DNA from: Betaproteobacteria bacterium RIFCSPLOWO2_12_FULL_62_13 | GTDB taxonomy: Bacteria > Pseudomonadota > Gammaproteobacteria > Burkholderiales > SG8-41 | Assembly (NCBI GenBank): GCA_001771985.1 | Contig: MERG01000417.1 | Span: forward strand, 1 to 33,955 | DNA length: 33,955 nucleotides | Reading direction: 5' to 3' | In this document: piece by piece, positions 1 to 8,740 of the stretch | How the letters are laid out: each line of letters begins with the position of its first letter | How positions within the stretch are numbered: position 1 is the first letter of the stretch | Notes under the pieces: generated by a model | What the model was told of the DNA's origin: nothing | Databases searched by the model: none | The model's input: the letters and a program-made list of their open reading frames with translations, nothing else | Position numbers and translations under genes: made by a program

Positions 1-711
1 GCGTTTGGGGCGGAGCGCCCGAACGGCCTGTTCTTCGCCGGCGATCTCGGCCAGCGGATATTTCAGCAGCCGTTCTCGTGGCTCTCGCTCGGCGTGGACA
101 TTCGCGGCCGCGCGCGCACCCTGCACATCAACTACCGGACATCGCACCAGATCAGGATGCAGGCCGATCGGCTGCTCGCGCCGGAAGTGTCGGATGTGGA
201 TGGCAATACCGAGGAGCGGCGCGGCACGGTTTCGGTCTTCAACGGCCCGGCCCCGGTCATCCGGACATTCAGCAGTGCCGAGGAGGAGATCGGCGCGGTC
301 GCCGCCTGGGTCGCGGACCGGCACACGGAGGGCGTGGCGCCCCACGAGATCGCCGTTTTCGTGCGCTCCGACGCGGAACTGGAGCGCGCCCGCGTGGCTC
401 TCGCGAAGGCCGGGCTGCCGCTCAAGGTGCTGGATGAACACGTGGAGACAACCGGCGGCCACGTTTCGGTCAGCACCATGCACCTTGCGAAGGGATTGGA
501 ATTCCGGGCGGTCGCAGTCATGGCCTGCGACGACGAGATCATCCCGCTGCAATCGCGCATCGAGTCCGTCGCCGACGACAGCGACCTGGAAGAGGTGTAC
601 AACACCGAACGCCATCTACTCTATGTCGCTTGCACCCGCGCACGCGATCACTTGCTCGTGACCAGTGTCGCGCGGGCGTCGGAGTTTTTGGACGATTTGA
701 ACCTACGTTGA
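1..711 (+). CDS. UvrD/Rep-like ATP-dependent helicase, C-terminal part (5' end outside window)
   Basis: Frame 1 is open from base 1 (AFGAERPNGLFFAGDLGQRIFQQPFSW...). It carries helicase motifs: GDLGQRIFQ, TLHINYRTS, STMHLAKGLEFRAVAVMACDD, LLYVACTRARDHLLVT. Confidence 0.88.
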   Translation, partial: AFGAERPNGLFFAGDLGQRIFQQPFSWLSLGVDIRGRARTLHINYRTSHQIRMQADRLLAPEVSDVDGNTEERRGTVSVFNGPAPVIRTFSSAEEEIGAVAAWVADRHTEGVAPHEIAVFVRSDAELERARVALAKAGLPLKVLDEHVETTGGHVSVSTMHLAKGLEFRAVAVMACDDEIIPLQSRIESVADDSDLEEVYNTERHLLYVACTRARDHLLVTSVARASEFLDDLNLR

Positions 712-718
712 GACGTGA

Positions 719-1081
719 ATGGCAAGAAGGCGGAAAAAGAAATCTGACGCGGCTGATGCTATCTTGGCCAGCGTAGGGTTGATTTTTGTCGCTGTAGCGC
801 TGTACCCGAAGGTTCTCTACTACATCTCGATCGCGGCAATTGCTGCGGTCGTGCTGACTGTCGCCGCACTGTTGATTCGGCATCACAATCGAAGCGCTAT
901 CGCTTCGCGGAATACGACCACCATCGTATCTGGCCCGCAGGGTACTAATAAAACGGAACAGGGTCCGTCATGCGGGATCAAGATGACACTGCGTACCAAT
1001 TCAAAGGATGAGAGTCAGTTCTGGGGGTGTCTCAACTGCCCGCATTGCAAGGTGACATTTCGTCGCCCGAGCGTCGTATGA
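719..1081 (+). CDS. Small membrane protein with C-terminal topoisomerase-type zinc ribbon-like segment
   Basis: 120 aa. Basic N-terminus, two hydrophobic helices, then C-terminal CGIKMTLRTNSKDESQFWGCLNCPHCK resembling a zf-C4 topoisomerase ribbon. Confidence 0.6.
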   Translation: MARRRKKKSDAADAILASVGLIFVAVALYPKVLYYISIAAIAAVVLTVAALLIRHHNRSAIASRNTTTIVSGPQGTNKTEQGPSCGIKMTLRTNSKDESQFWGCLNCPHCKVTFRRPSVV

Positions 1082-1261
1082 GGGGTTTTTTGGTCTCAAC
1101 TACAAACAAACATTAGGAAATTCATTGCTAAATTTCTGAACACCAGCGCAACGAATTATTTCCTCGAAGAACTCATTGGGGGCCATCAACTCGTTGAGAC
1201 GATCGGCGCGCAATCCCGGAGTGACGGAGCAATGGGCGTCGGCGATGCCCGGCCAAATTGG

Positions 1262-1281
1262 ATTCCCGTCGTCACGGGAAT
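1262..1281. repeat. Short perfect inverted repeat ATTCCCGT-CGTC-ACGGGAAT (REP-like)
   Basis: 8-bp perfect stem with a 4-nt loop in non-coding DNA, followed by GAC as in dispersed intergenic repeats of this type. Confidence 0.5.
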
Positions 1282-1300
1282 GACAAGCTATTTTCTGTTG

Positions 1301-1342
1301 CCCCTCATCCCCGCCCTCTCCCCGCACGCGGAGAAAGGGAGC
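1301..1342. repeat. Dispersed GC-rich intergenic repeat, copy 1 (CCTCATCCCCGCCCTCTCCCCG...GGAGAAAGGG)
   Basis: Shares CCTCATCCCCG(g)CCCTCTC(y)CCG with 14641-14680; partly self-complementary. Confidence 0.5.
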
Positions 1343-1392
1343 CATCGGTGGGCGGTGCCCACCTACAATATGACAACGCTCGGTAACGCAAA

Positions 1393-2598
1393 ATGTCCAC
1401 CAGCTCCCATCCCAGGCTTTCGCTCGCGTTTATGCTTTCCGCCCTGACCGCCGGCCACGCGGCGAATACCATGGCGGTATTCGTGCTGCCCGCAGTAGCG
1501 CCCGCCGTGGCGGTTGATTATGGCCTCGACCCATCGCTCATCGGCTATCAGGTCAGCCTCGTCGGCTTCGGAGTTTTCGTGTCGCTGAGCCTCCTCGGTA
1601 ACATGAGCCTCAAGATTGGCGCGTGCCGTACCTATCAGATCGGGCTCGGTCTTGGAGGAACCGGCATGTTGATCATGCTGCTGCCGTGGACGCCGTTTCT
1701 CATCGTCGGCTCGGTGGTCGTCGGCCTGGGCTACGGCATGCTGACGCCTTCCTCATCGAAGCTGCTGGTGCACTACACGCCGGCGGCGCGCCTTGGCCTC
1801 GTGTTCTCGGTGCACCAACTCGCCATTCCGTTCGGCGGCATTCTAGCGGCGCTGGTTGGCCCGGCAGTGGCGGTGGCAGCCGGCTGGCGCTGGTCTGTCC
1901 TGCTCAGTGCTGCGCAGCTCTACGCGGTCATCGCGTTCATGCAGCGCGGCCGCCGCGAGTGGGACGAGGACCGGAAACCGAACGCTCCGGCCGTCTCTGG
2001 CAATCCGCTCGCGGGCGTCACAACAATCTGGGCCAAACGATCTCAGCGGCTGGTATCGATCGCCGGCGGTTGCTTCTCGTGGGCCCAGTTCTGCGTTGTA
2101 TCGTACGTGGTCGTCGCTTCCGTGGAAACACTTGGCATGAGCCTGATCGTCGCTGGCACGGTGCTCACCGTCGTGCAGGCAAGCAGCGCCGTGAGCCGCG
2201 TGTTTCTGGGCTGGCTCGTCGACCGCTTGCAGAACACGGCGCGAGTCCTTGCGTGGAATGCGGGGATACTATTTTTCGCTTGCCTTGCGGCGCTCACCAT
2301 GTCACCGGGACTGCCCCTGATCGCGCTCTACGTGCTGTTTGCCATCCTCGGGGGCACCACGGGAAGCTGGCCAGGGACCGTGCTCGCCGAAGTCGGCCGC
2401 CTCGCGCCGCAGGGCCAAGTGAGTCTCGCGACCAGCGGAGCTTTGGTCATCATCAACACCGGCAAAATGGTCGGTCCGGTTCTCTTTGCCATCATTTATG
2501 CCGTAAGCCAGAGCTACGCCATCGCGTTCGCGACCCTCGCGATTCCCACCGCGGTCTGTCTTGGCTGTCTTGTCGCGGCGCAAGGCCGGAAAGGTTAG
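1393..2598 (+). CDS. MFS transporter
   Basis: 401 aa with about 12 hydrophobic segments and MFS-like glycine-rich repeats (GYQVSLVGFGVFVSLSLLGNMSLKIGACRTYQIGLGLGGTGMLI). Confidence 0.85.
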   Translation: MSTSSHPRLSLAFMLSALTAGHAANTMAVFVLPAVAPAVAVDYGLDPSLIGYQVSLVGFGVFVSLSLLGNMSLKIGACRTYQIGLGLGGTGMLIMLLPWTPFLIVGSVVVGLGYGMLTPSSSKLLVHYTPAARLGLVFSVHQLAIPFGGILAALVGPAVAVAAGWRWSVLLSAAQLYAVIAFMQRGRREWDEDRKPNAPAVSGNPLAGVTTIWAKRSQRLVSIAGGCFSWAQFCVVSYVVVASVETLGMSLIVAGTVLTVVQASSAVSRVFLGWLVDRLQNTARVLAWNAGILFFACLAALTMSPGLPLIALYVLFAILGGTTGSWPGTVLAEVGRLAPQGQVSLATSGALVIINTGKMVGPVLFAIIYAVSQSYAIAFATLAIPTAVCLGCLVAAQGRKG

Positions 2599-2645
2599 GC
2601 CTCTTTCGTCGCGCCTGACGCGATCCATTTAGAGCACCGATCTCG

Positions 2646-2972
2646 ATGACACGAGCGCATCATTATTCTGTATACGTGGTTCTCCTCGCGAAGGACGTGC
2701 TGTCCGAGCCGAAATTCAAGCGCTGCAATCCCGATTACAATCCTGCCAAACCTTGTGTTTACGTGGGCATGACGGGACAGAGCCCCGATGTGCGGTTCGA
2801 CAAGCACAAGGCGGGCATCAAGTCGAACAAGTTCGTGAGGCGGTATGGACTGAGGTTGCTCCCCGAGCTCTACGAGTGCTACAACCCGATGCCATACGAA
2901 GCGGCCCTCGACATGGAGGTCGAGCTCGCCATAGAGTTGAGGGAGAAGGGATATGGTGTGTGGCAGGGATGA
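2646..2972 (+). CDS. GIY-YIG-like small protein
   Basis: 108 aa; YSVYVVLL...PCVYVGMTGQSPDVRFDKHKAGIKSNKFVRRYG matches the GIY-YIG fold signature. Confidence 0.65.
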   Translation: MTRAHHYSVYVVLLAKDVLSEPKFKRCNPDYNPAKPCVYVGMTGQSPDVRFDKHKAGIKSNKFVRRYGLRLLPELYECYNPMPYEAALDMEVELAIELREKGYGVWQG

Positions 2973-3018
2973 TGCGAACACCAAGGATGAAGGCGGAAGG
3001 CGGAAGGATGAAGAAGTT

Positions 3019-3079
3019 CGTAGGGCGGCAACTTCTGTTGGCGCCGCCGCGTGGCGGATGCAATAGCATCCACCCTACG
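3019..3079. repeat. Composite palindromic (REP/cruciform-like) element
   Basis: Outer arms CGTAGGG (3019-3025) and CCCTACG (3073-3079). Inside are GCGGC...GCCGC and GGATGC-AATA-GCATCC (3056-3071), in the non-coding gap before the GST gene. Confidence 0.55.
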
Positions 3080-3197
3080 GATCTGAGGCCGGGAGGTCGG
3101 GGGATCGATAGTAGCGTTTCGCTCTCCCGCACTGGCGCGCTCACGCTCTCCCGCCGACACGCGACGAGCAATGGGCGAGGACTGGGAGGTTTGCGAT

Positions 3198-3929
3198 ATG
3201 CGCTATGAACTGTACTACACGGCTTCCAATCAGGGCCGCGGTGAATTCGTCCGGCTCGCGCTGGAGGAGGCGGGCGCCGACTATGTCGATGTCGCGCGCC
3301 TGTCGGGGCCGGGCCAGGGGGCGGAGGCGGTGACGCGCTTCATCCAGGACCCGGGCGTCGAGCACCCGCCGTTCGCGCAGCCGTTTCTCAAGGCCGGCAA
3401 ACTGGTGATCGCCCAGACGGCCAACATCCTGCTCTACCTCGGTCCCAGGCTGGGACTCGCGCCCAGGGCGGAGGCAGGCCGGCTGTGGGCGCACCAGCTC
3501 CAGCTCACGGTCGCCGACCTGTTGAAGGAGATCCAGGACACCCATCATCCGGTCGCGCACGGTCTCTACTACGAGGAGCAGAAGCCGGAGGCGCTCAACT
3601 ACACCAGGCATTTCCTGGCAGAGCGCCTGCTGAAATTTCTCGGCTATTTCGAGCGGGTGCTCGGCGGCGCGAAGGGGCGCGGCTTCATGGTCGGCCGCAG
3701 CCTCTCCTACGTCGACCTCTCGATGTTCCAGCTTGTCGAGGGCCTGCGCTTCTCCTTCCCCAGGACCATGCAGCGGGTGGAGCCCTGCTATCCGGGGCTC
3801 GTGGGGCTGCACGACAAAATCGCCGCGCGCCCGAACATCGCGGCGTACCTGAAATCGGCGCGGCGCATCCCGTTCAACGACCGCGGGATCTTCAGGCACT
3901 ATCCGGAACTCGAATCGCAGGAACAGTGA
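3198..3929 (+). CDS. Glutathione S-transferase family protein
   Basis: MRYELYYTASNQGRGEFVRLALEEAGADYVDV is a GST N-terminal thioredoxin-fold sequence; helical C-terminal domain GRSLSYVDLSMFQLVEGL. ORF in track extends upstream to 3171. Confidence 0.85.
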   Translation: MRYELYYTASNQGRGEFVRLALEEAGADYVDVARLSGPGQGAEAVTRFIQDPGVEHPPFAQPFLKAGKLVIAQTANILLYLGPRLGLAPRAEAGRLWAHQLQLTVADLLKEIQDTHHPVAHGLYYEEQKPEALNYTRHFLAERLLKFLGYFERVLGGAKGRGFMVGRSLSYVDLSMFQLVEGLRFSFPRTMQRVEPCYPGLVGLHDKIAARPNIAAYLKSARRIPFNDRGIFRHYPELESQEQ

Positions 3930-3966
3930 CAAAGTTACGAGTGATGAGTGCTCAGGAGCCGCCCTT

Positions 3967-4794
3967 ATGACAGAACGACGGGAAGAAAGACGCCACTATG
4001 CCGTAAAGGCGTATCTCAAAGAGTCATTTCTGAAGAGCAGCGGCGCCCGGCCGTTGCGCATCCTGTCCGAGTACCTCGAGCCCAAGAACCGCTTCGATCA
4101 CTACCAGATCGACGACACGATCGTGTTCATGGGTTCGGCGCGTCTGGCGTCGCGCGAGCAGGCCGAGGCCGAGGTTCGCGCCGCTGAGCGCGGCGAGGGC
4201 GAGCTCGAAAGCGCGCACCGGCGGCTTGCGATGTCGCACTACTACGAGGACGCGCGCGAGCTCGCCCGCCGTCTGACCGAGTGGTCGAAGCAGCTTACGG
4301 ACGAGGAGCGGCGCTTCGTCGTGTGCACCGGCGGCGGCCCCGGCATCATGGAGGCGGCGAACCGCGGCGCCTCGGAGGCCAAGGGCCTGAACGTCGGGCT
4401 CACCATCTCGCTGCCGGTGGACGAGTTCGACAACCGGTACGTGACGCGCGAGCTGTCGTTCCACTTCCACTACTTCTTCATGCGCAAGTTCTGGTTTGCC
4501 TATCTCGCCAAGGCGCTGCTTGTCTTCCCGGGCGGCTTCGGCACGCTCGATGAACTGTTCGAGGTCCTGACGCTCCGCCAGACCCACAAGATGCGCAAGC
4601 ACCTTGCAATCGTGCTGTTCGGCGCGCATTACTGGGACGAGGTGATCAACTTCGAGGCGCTGGTCCGCCACGGGACCATCGACCGCGAGGACCTGCAACT
4701 GTTTCACCGCACGGATTCGGTCGACGAGGCGTTCGAGATCGTGACGCGGCACCTCACGGAATACGCCCTCGCGGAGCGCGGCGCCTTCCTCTGA
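3967..4794 (+). CDS. LOG-family (TIGR00730-like) Rossmann-fold nucleotide-binding protein
   Basis: GGGPGIMEAANRGA and PGGFGTLDELFE motifs. Confidence 0.9.
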   Translation: MTERREERRHYAVKAYLKESFLKSSGARPLRILSEYLEPKNRFDHYQIDDTIVFMGSARLASREQAEAEVRAAERGEGELESAHRRLAMSHYYEDARELARRLTEWSKQLTDEERRFVVCTGGGPGIMEAANRGASEAKGLNVGLTISLPVDEFDNRYVTRELSFHFHYFFMRKFWFAYLAKALLVFPGGFGTLDELFEVLTLRQTHKMRKHLAIVLFGAHYWDEVINFEALVRHGTIDREDLQLFHRTDSVDEAFEIVTRHLTEYALAERGAFL

Positions 4795-4795
4795 A

Positions 4796-5103
4796 TCAGC
4801 CGCAGCCGCCCTTTTCCCTCTTGTTGGTGGACCTCTTTTCCTCCTGCTGCTGATCGCCTTCCTTCTTGTCGGCGGTCTTTTTTCTTTTCCAGCATCGCTT
4901 CCACCGCGGTGATCACCACCGGCAGATGCTCGGGCCCGCAGCCCGCCATCACGGCGTTGATCGCGATCTTTTCGACCGTGGCTTCGCCGAACTTCGGCGC
5001 GATACCGCCGATTACCGCGGAAGGATCGCGGTCCGTAGCCTGCAGGGCGCGTCGTACCCGCTCCGGCGTCGGGGGCACGATCGGCAAACCGTCGGTCCAG
5101 CCC
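4796..5103 (-). pseudogene. Degenerate fragment of the DGLPVVPPT domain found in the 16.5-19.8 kb selenoproteins
   Basis: Minus-strand translation YARGWTDGLPIVPPTPERVRRAL..AVIGGIAPKFGEATVEKIAINAVMAGCGPEHLPVVITAVEAMLEKKK aligns with DGLPVVPPTTERV..APGFGAATIERIAANAVLAGCDPEYLPVLIAAVEAV. No credible start codon and a probable frameshift in an A-rich run. Confidence 0.7.
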
Positions 5104-5261
5104 CGCGCGTAAAAGAGGCGCTGGCAGAGCAGAACACGCGGTTGATGGAGGCCGTCGAAACCCTGCGGGTTCGAACCACAGCGTTACTGGTGATCTGCTT
5201 TGTTCTCTCGGCATTTTTGCTCGGACTCGGAATGCGGCTGCTGCTGGTGTGCTCCCTGCGC

Positions 5262-5894
5262 TTAGCGCATCTTCCGGCCGAACAGCAGTGTCCCTGTTTT
5301 CCGCAGAAACCTGACCCACTCACGCTGGAATCTTGGATCGGTCGCCGAGCGCCCAGTCACCATGCGCGTGATCTGCGTAAACGCAATCGGGTAATTGGCG
5401 AGCGACAAGATAGCAAGCTGAATCAGTCTATGATCCAGGTCGTTGGGCAGCAATCCGTTGACTTGCATCGATCGCAGCTTGCTGGCGTATTCTGCGATGC
5501 GTTGCCGCCGCTCCTTTTCCCCGGGCACCGGCCGGTTGCCCGCGCTGGCCGCTTCCCAGGTAAGGAAGCGAACGTAACCTACGTCCTTGGCGCGCTTTTG
5601 GAACCTTTCGGCAAACATGTCTACGGCACCCCGCGGCAGCGTTTCTTCCCATCGCGCTTGCGGCCAGAACTTCATGTCGTGGGTTTCAGTGAACAACTTC
5701 TCCTTGCTCCGGAAATGATGGTGGATCAACTGCTTGCTGACTTTGGCGCGCCGCGCAATGCCTGACAGTCTCGCCCCCTCAAATCCATGACTGGAGAATT
5801 CCTCGGCCGCAGCGTCGAGGATACGTTTGCGGGTACGCTCACCGTCTCTGATATGTTTCATGAGCCATTTTGGATACTTCTGACGGCCAATCAT
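5262..5894 (-). CDS. TetR/AcrR family transcriptional regulator
   Basis: RKRILDAAAEEFSSHGFEGARLSGIARRAKVSKQLIHHHFRSKEKLF is a TetR HTH. The start may be the internal ATG giving MKHIRDGERTRK. Confidence 0.93.
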   Translation of the reverse strand: MIGRQKYPKWLMKHIRDGERTRKRILDAAAEEFSSHGFEGARLSGIARRAKVSKQLIHHHFRSKEKLFTETHDMKFWPQARWEETLPRGAVDMFAERFQKRAKDVGYVRFLTWEAASAGNRPVPGEKERRQRIAEYASKLRSMQVNGLLPNDLDHRLIQLAILSLANYPIAFTQITRMVTGRSATDPRFQREWVRFLRKTGTLLFGRKMR

Positions 5895-5986
5895 TATACA
5901 CGCAACGCTCGCTGGACGGCCGTAAAGTCAAAACCGCGCCACTTACCGTGTTGCCTCATCTAAGAATCTGAGTGAAATTCGATTAC

Positions 5987-6015
5987 TTGACATGCGTAAA
6001 GTTAGAACCTAACAT
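5987..6015 (+). promoter_or_regulatory. Candidate sigma70 promoter with overlapping inverted-repeat operator
   Basis: TTGACA (5987-5992), 17-nt spacer, TAACAT (6010-6015). Perfect IR GTTAG-AAC-CTAAC (6001-6013) overlaps the -10 in the intergenic region between the divergent tetR and thiolase genes. Confidence 0.55.
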
Positions 6016-6086
6016 CGAAACAGCAGACGGCGAAAAGGCCGTATTGCAGTTGCATGGTATCTGTTCAGGCGAGGAGACCCGAAAAA

Positions 6087-7247
6087 ATGACGCTGGCGGC
6101 GCAGACATTACGCGACAGGACCGCAGTATGCGGAGTGGGCTTGATGATTGGCGAGTTTCCCGACCGCACGCCGCTCTCCCTCGCAGTCGAGGCGTACCAC
6201 CGTGCGCTCGACGACGCGGGCATGAAGCGCAAGGATATCGACGGCATCATGACGCTATCGATGGGTCCGGATTATGACCGCTTTCTCGAGGCGGCCGGAA
6301 CGGACGTCCGTTACGCCAATCAGGGGTGGCATCACGGCCGCTTTATCGCGCCCATGGTGCAGCATGCAGCGATGGTGGTGGCGAACGGCTTGGCAAAGAC
6401 GGTGGCCATCATTCATGGCCGGCGGCGCCGCGCGTTCGGGCAAGTTTCCGAACACGAGATGTGGCGCCAAGGGCTGGGTCCGCACGGCGAGAGCCCGGCC
6501 TACGGTGCGCTTTCCCCGGTACTCGGCGCGGCACTCGCCGCCCAGCGCTATTTTCATATGTATGGCGGCGGCAACGAAGACCTGGCGCCGATCGCAGTCG
6601 CCTTCAGGAAGCATGCGCGGCTCAACCCGCACGCGGTGCGCCACGCTCCGATGAGCATCGAGGATTATCTGAAGTCGCGCTGGATCGTCGAGCCGCTGAG
6701 GCTCTTCGACTGCTGCCAGAATAACGATAACGCCGCCTGCATGATCATAACCTCTGCCGAGCGCGCGCGCGACTGTGCCAAACCGCCGGTCCACATCTCC
6801 GGCATGCAAGGCGTGCACGCCGGCCCGCAGTTCCACAATCTGACACTACCCGGTCTCGGTGTCGCCCAGCAGCGAGTCTACAAATACACTCCGACGAAAG
6901 AAGACCTCTATTCCTACCAGATGGCGGGCATTACGCAAAAGGACGTCGATGCCCTGATCACGTACGACGCGTTCTCGCCGCTGGTGCTCTTCGGTCTCGA
7001 GCGCTTCGGCTTCTGCGGCCCGGGCGAGGCGCGCGAGTTCGTGAAGAACGGCCGCATCGAGCTGGGCGGAGAGCTGCCGATCAATACGTCGGGCGGGCTC
7101 TTGTCGGAAGGACACGCGGTGGGATGGAATCTTCATATTGAGGCTGTGCGGCAACTGAGGCACGAGTGCGGCGAGCGGCAGGTGAAGGACGCCAAAATCA
7201 TCCAGTACGCGAGCTTTCTCGGCGAATCGGTGATCTACAGGAGGTAA
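6087..7247 (+). CDS. Thiolase-like (SCP-x/lipid-transfer type) protein, copy 1
   Basis: TAVCGVGLMIGEFPDRTPLSLAVEAYHRALDDAGMKRKDIDGIM N-terminus; C-terminal NTSGGLLSEGHAVGWNLHIEAVRQLR. Followed by a DUF35 partner gene. Confidence 0.87.
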   Translation: MTLAAQTLRDRTAVCGVGLMIGEFPDRTPLSLAVEAYHRALDDAGMKRKDIDGIMTLSMGPDYDRFLEAAGTDVRYANQGWHHGRFIAPMVQHAAMVVANGLAKTVAIIHGRRRRAFGQVSEHEMWRQGLGPHGESPAYGALSPVLGAALAAQRYFHMYGGGNEDLAPIAVAFRKHARLNPHAVRHAPMSIEDYLKSRWIVEPLRLFDCCQNNDNAACMIITSAERARDCAKPPVHISGMQGVHAGPQFHNLTLPGLGVAQQRVYKYTPTKEDLYSYQMAGITQKDVDALITYDAFSPLVLFGLERFGFCGPGEAREFVKNGRIELGGELPINTSGGLLSEGHAVGWNLHIEAVRQLRHECGERQVKDAKIIQYASFLGESVIYRR

Positions 7248-7253
7248 GGAGCA

Positions 7254-7691
7254 ATGCAACCGTCGCAACAGATGATTGACAACGAGACCGGCCGTTACCT
7301 GCCGGTTATCTACCCGGAAGAACTTCCCTACTGGGAGGGCGCCCGCAAGCGCCAACTCGTCCTGCAGTGCTGCAAGGGCTGCGGAAAGGCATGGTATCCG
7401 ATCGGACCGGCGTGCCCGCGCTGTTTCTCGATGGATTTCGAATGGAAGCAGATGTCGGGACGCGGCAAGATCCACAACTACGTGATCTATCACAAGGCGT
7501 GGACGCCGTGGTTCCAGAAGCGTGTCCCGTATGCGGTGGTCCAGGTTGAACTGGAGGAGGGTCCACGGCTCACGACCAACCTGCTCGACTGCCCGGTCGG
7601 GGAGGTGAAGATAGGCATGCCGGTCGAAGTTGCCTACGAAGACATCCCCGGTGACATCACGCTGGTGCAGTTTCGTCGAGCGGCGCGTTGA
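7254..7691 (+). CDS. Zn-ribbon OB-fold protein (DUF35-type thiolase partner)
   Basis: LQCCKGCGKAWYPIGPACPRCFSMDFEWKQMSGRGKIHNYVIYHKAWTPWF: Zn-ribbon followed by OB-fold. Confidence 0.88.
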   Translation: MQPSQQMIDNETGRYLPVIYPEELPYWEGARKRQLVLQCCKGCGKAWYPIGPACPRCFSMDFEWKQMSGRGKIHNYVIYHKAWTPWFQKRVPYAVVQVELEEGPRLTTNLLDCPVGEVKIGMPVEVAYEDIPGDITLVQFRRAAR

Positions 7692-7702
7692 AAGAAGCCG
7701 TC

Positions 7703-8740
7703 ATGGCTGATGCCGCCGGTCCTGCGGCGGATACTAACGCGCTGCTTGACGCCGATACGCCGGATACCGTGCGCATGACGGTTGGCGAGGCCACGGCGCT
7801 CGGCATGCGTGCTTTGCATCGCCTCGGCCATGACGATGAAGACGCGAAGATCATTGTCGATCAGTTGATCGACAATGCATTGTGTGGCTACAGGTATGCC
7901 GGCCTGCCGCGCATTCTGACCATCGCCGGGGACGAGAAATCCAAGCGCGGGCGCTCACCGGTGAGGATTGTGAAGGAGACGCCGGTTTCGGCATTGGTGG
8001 ACGGCGGCAATAACATTGGCTACATCGCGGCCTACCGCGGCGCCGAACTGGCGATCCGCAAAGCGCGGCAAAGCGGGATCGCTTCGGTCGGGGTCTACAA
8101 CAGTTCTTACAGCGGGCGCAACGCGTACTACGTCGAGAAAATTGTGCGTGAGGGGCTGGTGGCGTTTCACGTCGCAAGCGCGGAGCCACGCGTGCTGCCG
8201 CCCGGTGGCGCGCGGCCCGCGCTGGGCACGAATCCGATCTGCTTCGGATTCCCGTCCCGTAACGGCCCGGTCATCTTCGACATGGGCACCGCGTCGCTGA
8301 TGGTGGGCGATATGAGGTGGCACGCGCATCTCGCCAAACTGCTGCCGGAGGGCGTCGCCTTCGACGAACACGGACAGCCCACGCGTGAGGCGAACGCGGC
8401 CCTGCGCGGAGGCGTAATTCCCTTCGGCGGCCACAAAGGCTACGGCCTGTCGTTCGCAGTTCAGGCGCTCGGGCTCCTCGCGGGGGCCGCTCTGACGCGC
8501 GGTGAGGTGCAGGATTTCGGTTTTCTGTTCTGGGTAATCGATCCCGACATCATGCTGCCATCCGGAAATTTCGCGGAGCAGATGTCGGAACTGGTGCGGA
8601 AGATCAAATCGACGCCGCGCCAACCTGGCGTCGCCGAAATTCGCATTCCATCGGAACGCGCTGCGCGCGAGAGGGAGCGGCGGCGCGCGGAGGGAATCGT
8701 GCTCGAACGCAAGGTCGTCGATTCGCTGGAGGCGTTGTGA
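7703..8740 (+). CDS. Ldh family oxidoreductase (malate/L-lactate dehydrogenase, LDH2/MDH2 type), copy 1
   Basis: NNIGYIAAYRGAELAIRKARQSGIASVGVYNSSYSGRNAYYVEKI and PPGGARPALGTNPICFGFP motifs. Open from 7688. Confidence 0.87.
   Translation: MADAAGPAADTNALLDADTPDTVRMTVGEATALGMRALHRLGHDDEDAKIIVDQLIDNALCGYRYAGLPRILTIAGDEKSKRGRSPVRIVKETPVSALVDGGNNIGYIAAYRGAELAIRKARQSGIASVGVYNSSYSGRNAYYVEKIVREGLVAFHVASAEPRVLPPGGARPALGTNPICFGFPSRNGPVIFDMGTASLMVGDMRWHAHLAKLLPEGVAFDEHGQPTREANAALRGGVIPFGGHKGYGLSFAVQALGLLAGAALTRGEVQDFGFLFWVIDPDIMLPSGNFAEQMSELVRKIKSTPRQPGVAEIRIPSERAARERERRRAEGIVLERKVVDSLEAL

Noticed and set aside
4024-5319. Minus-strand ORF (431 aa) spanning the LOG gene and the DGLPVVPPT remnant
   Set aside because: Shadow of LOG in its distal part; low-complexity translation. 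Only the remnant in a different frame has real homology.
4866-5765. Plus-strand ORF (299 aa)
   Set aside because: Antisense to the TetR gene and the remnant; no motifs.
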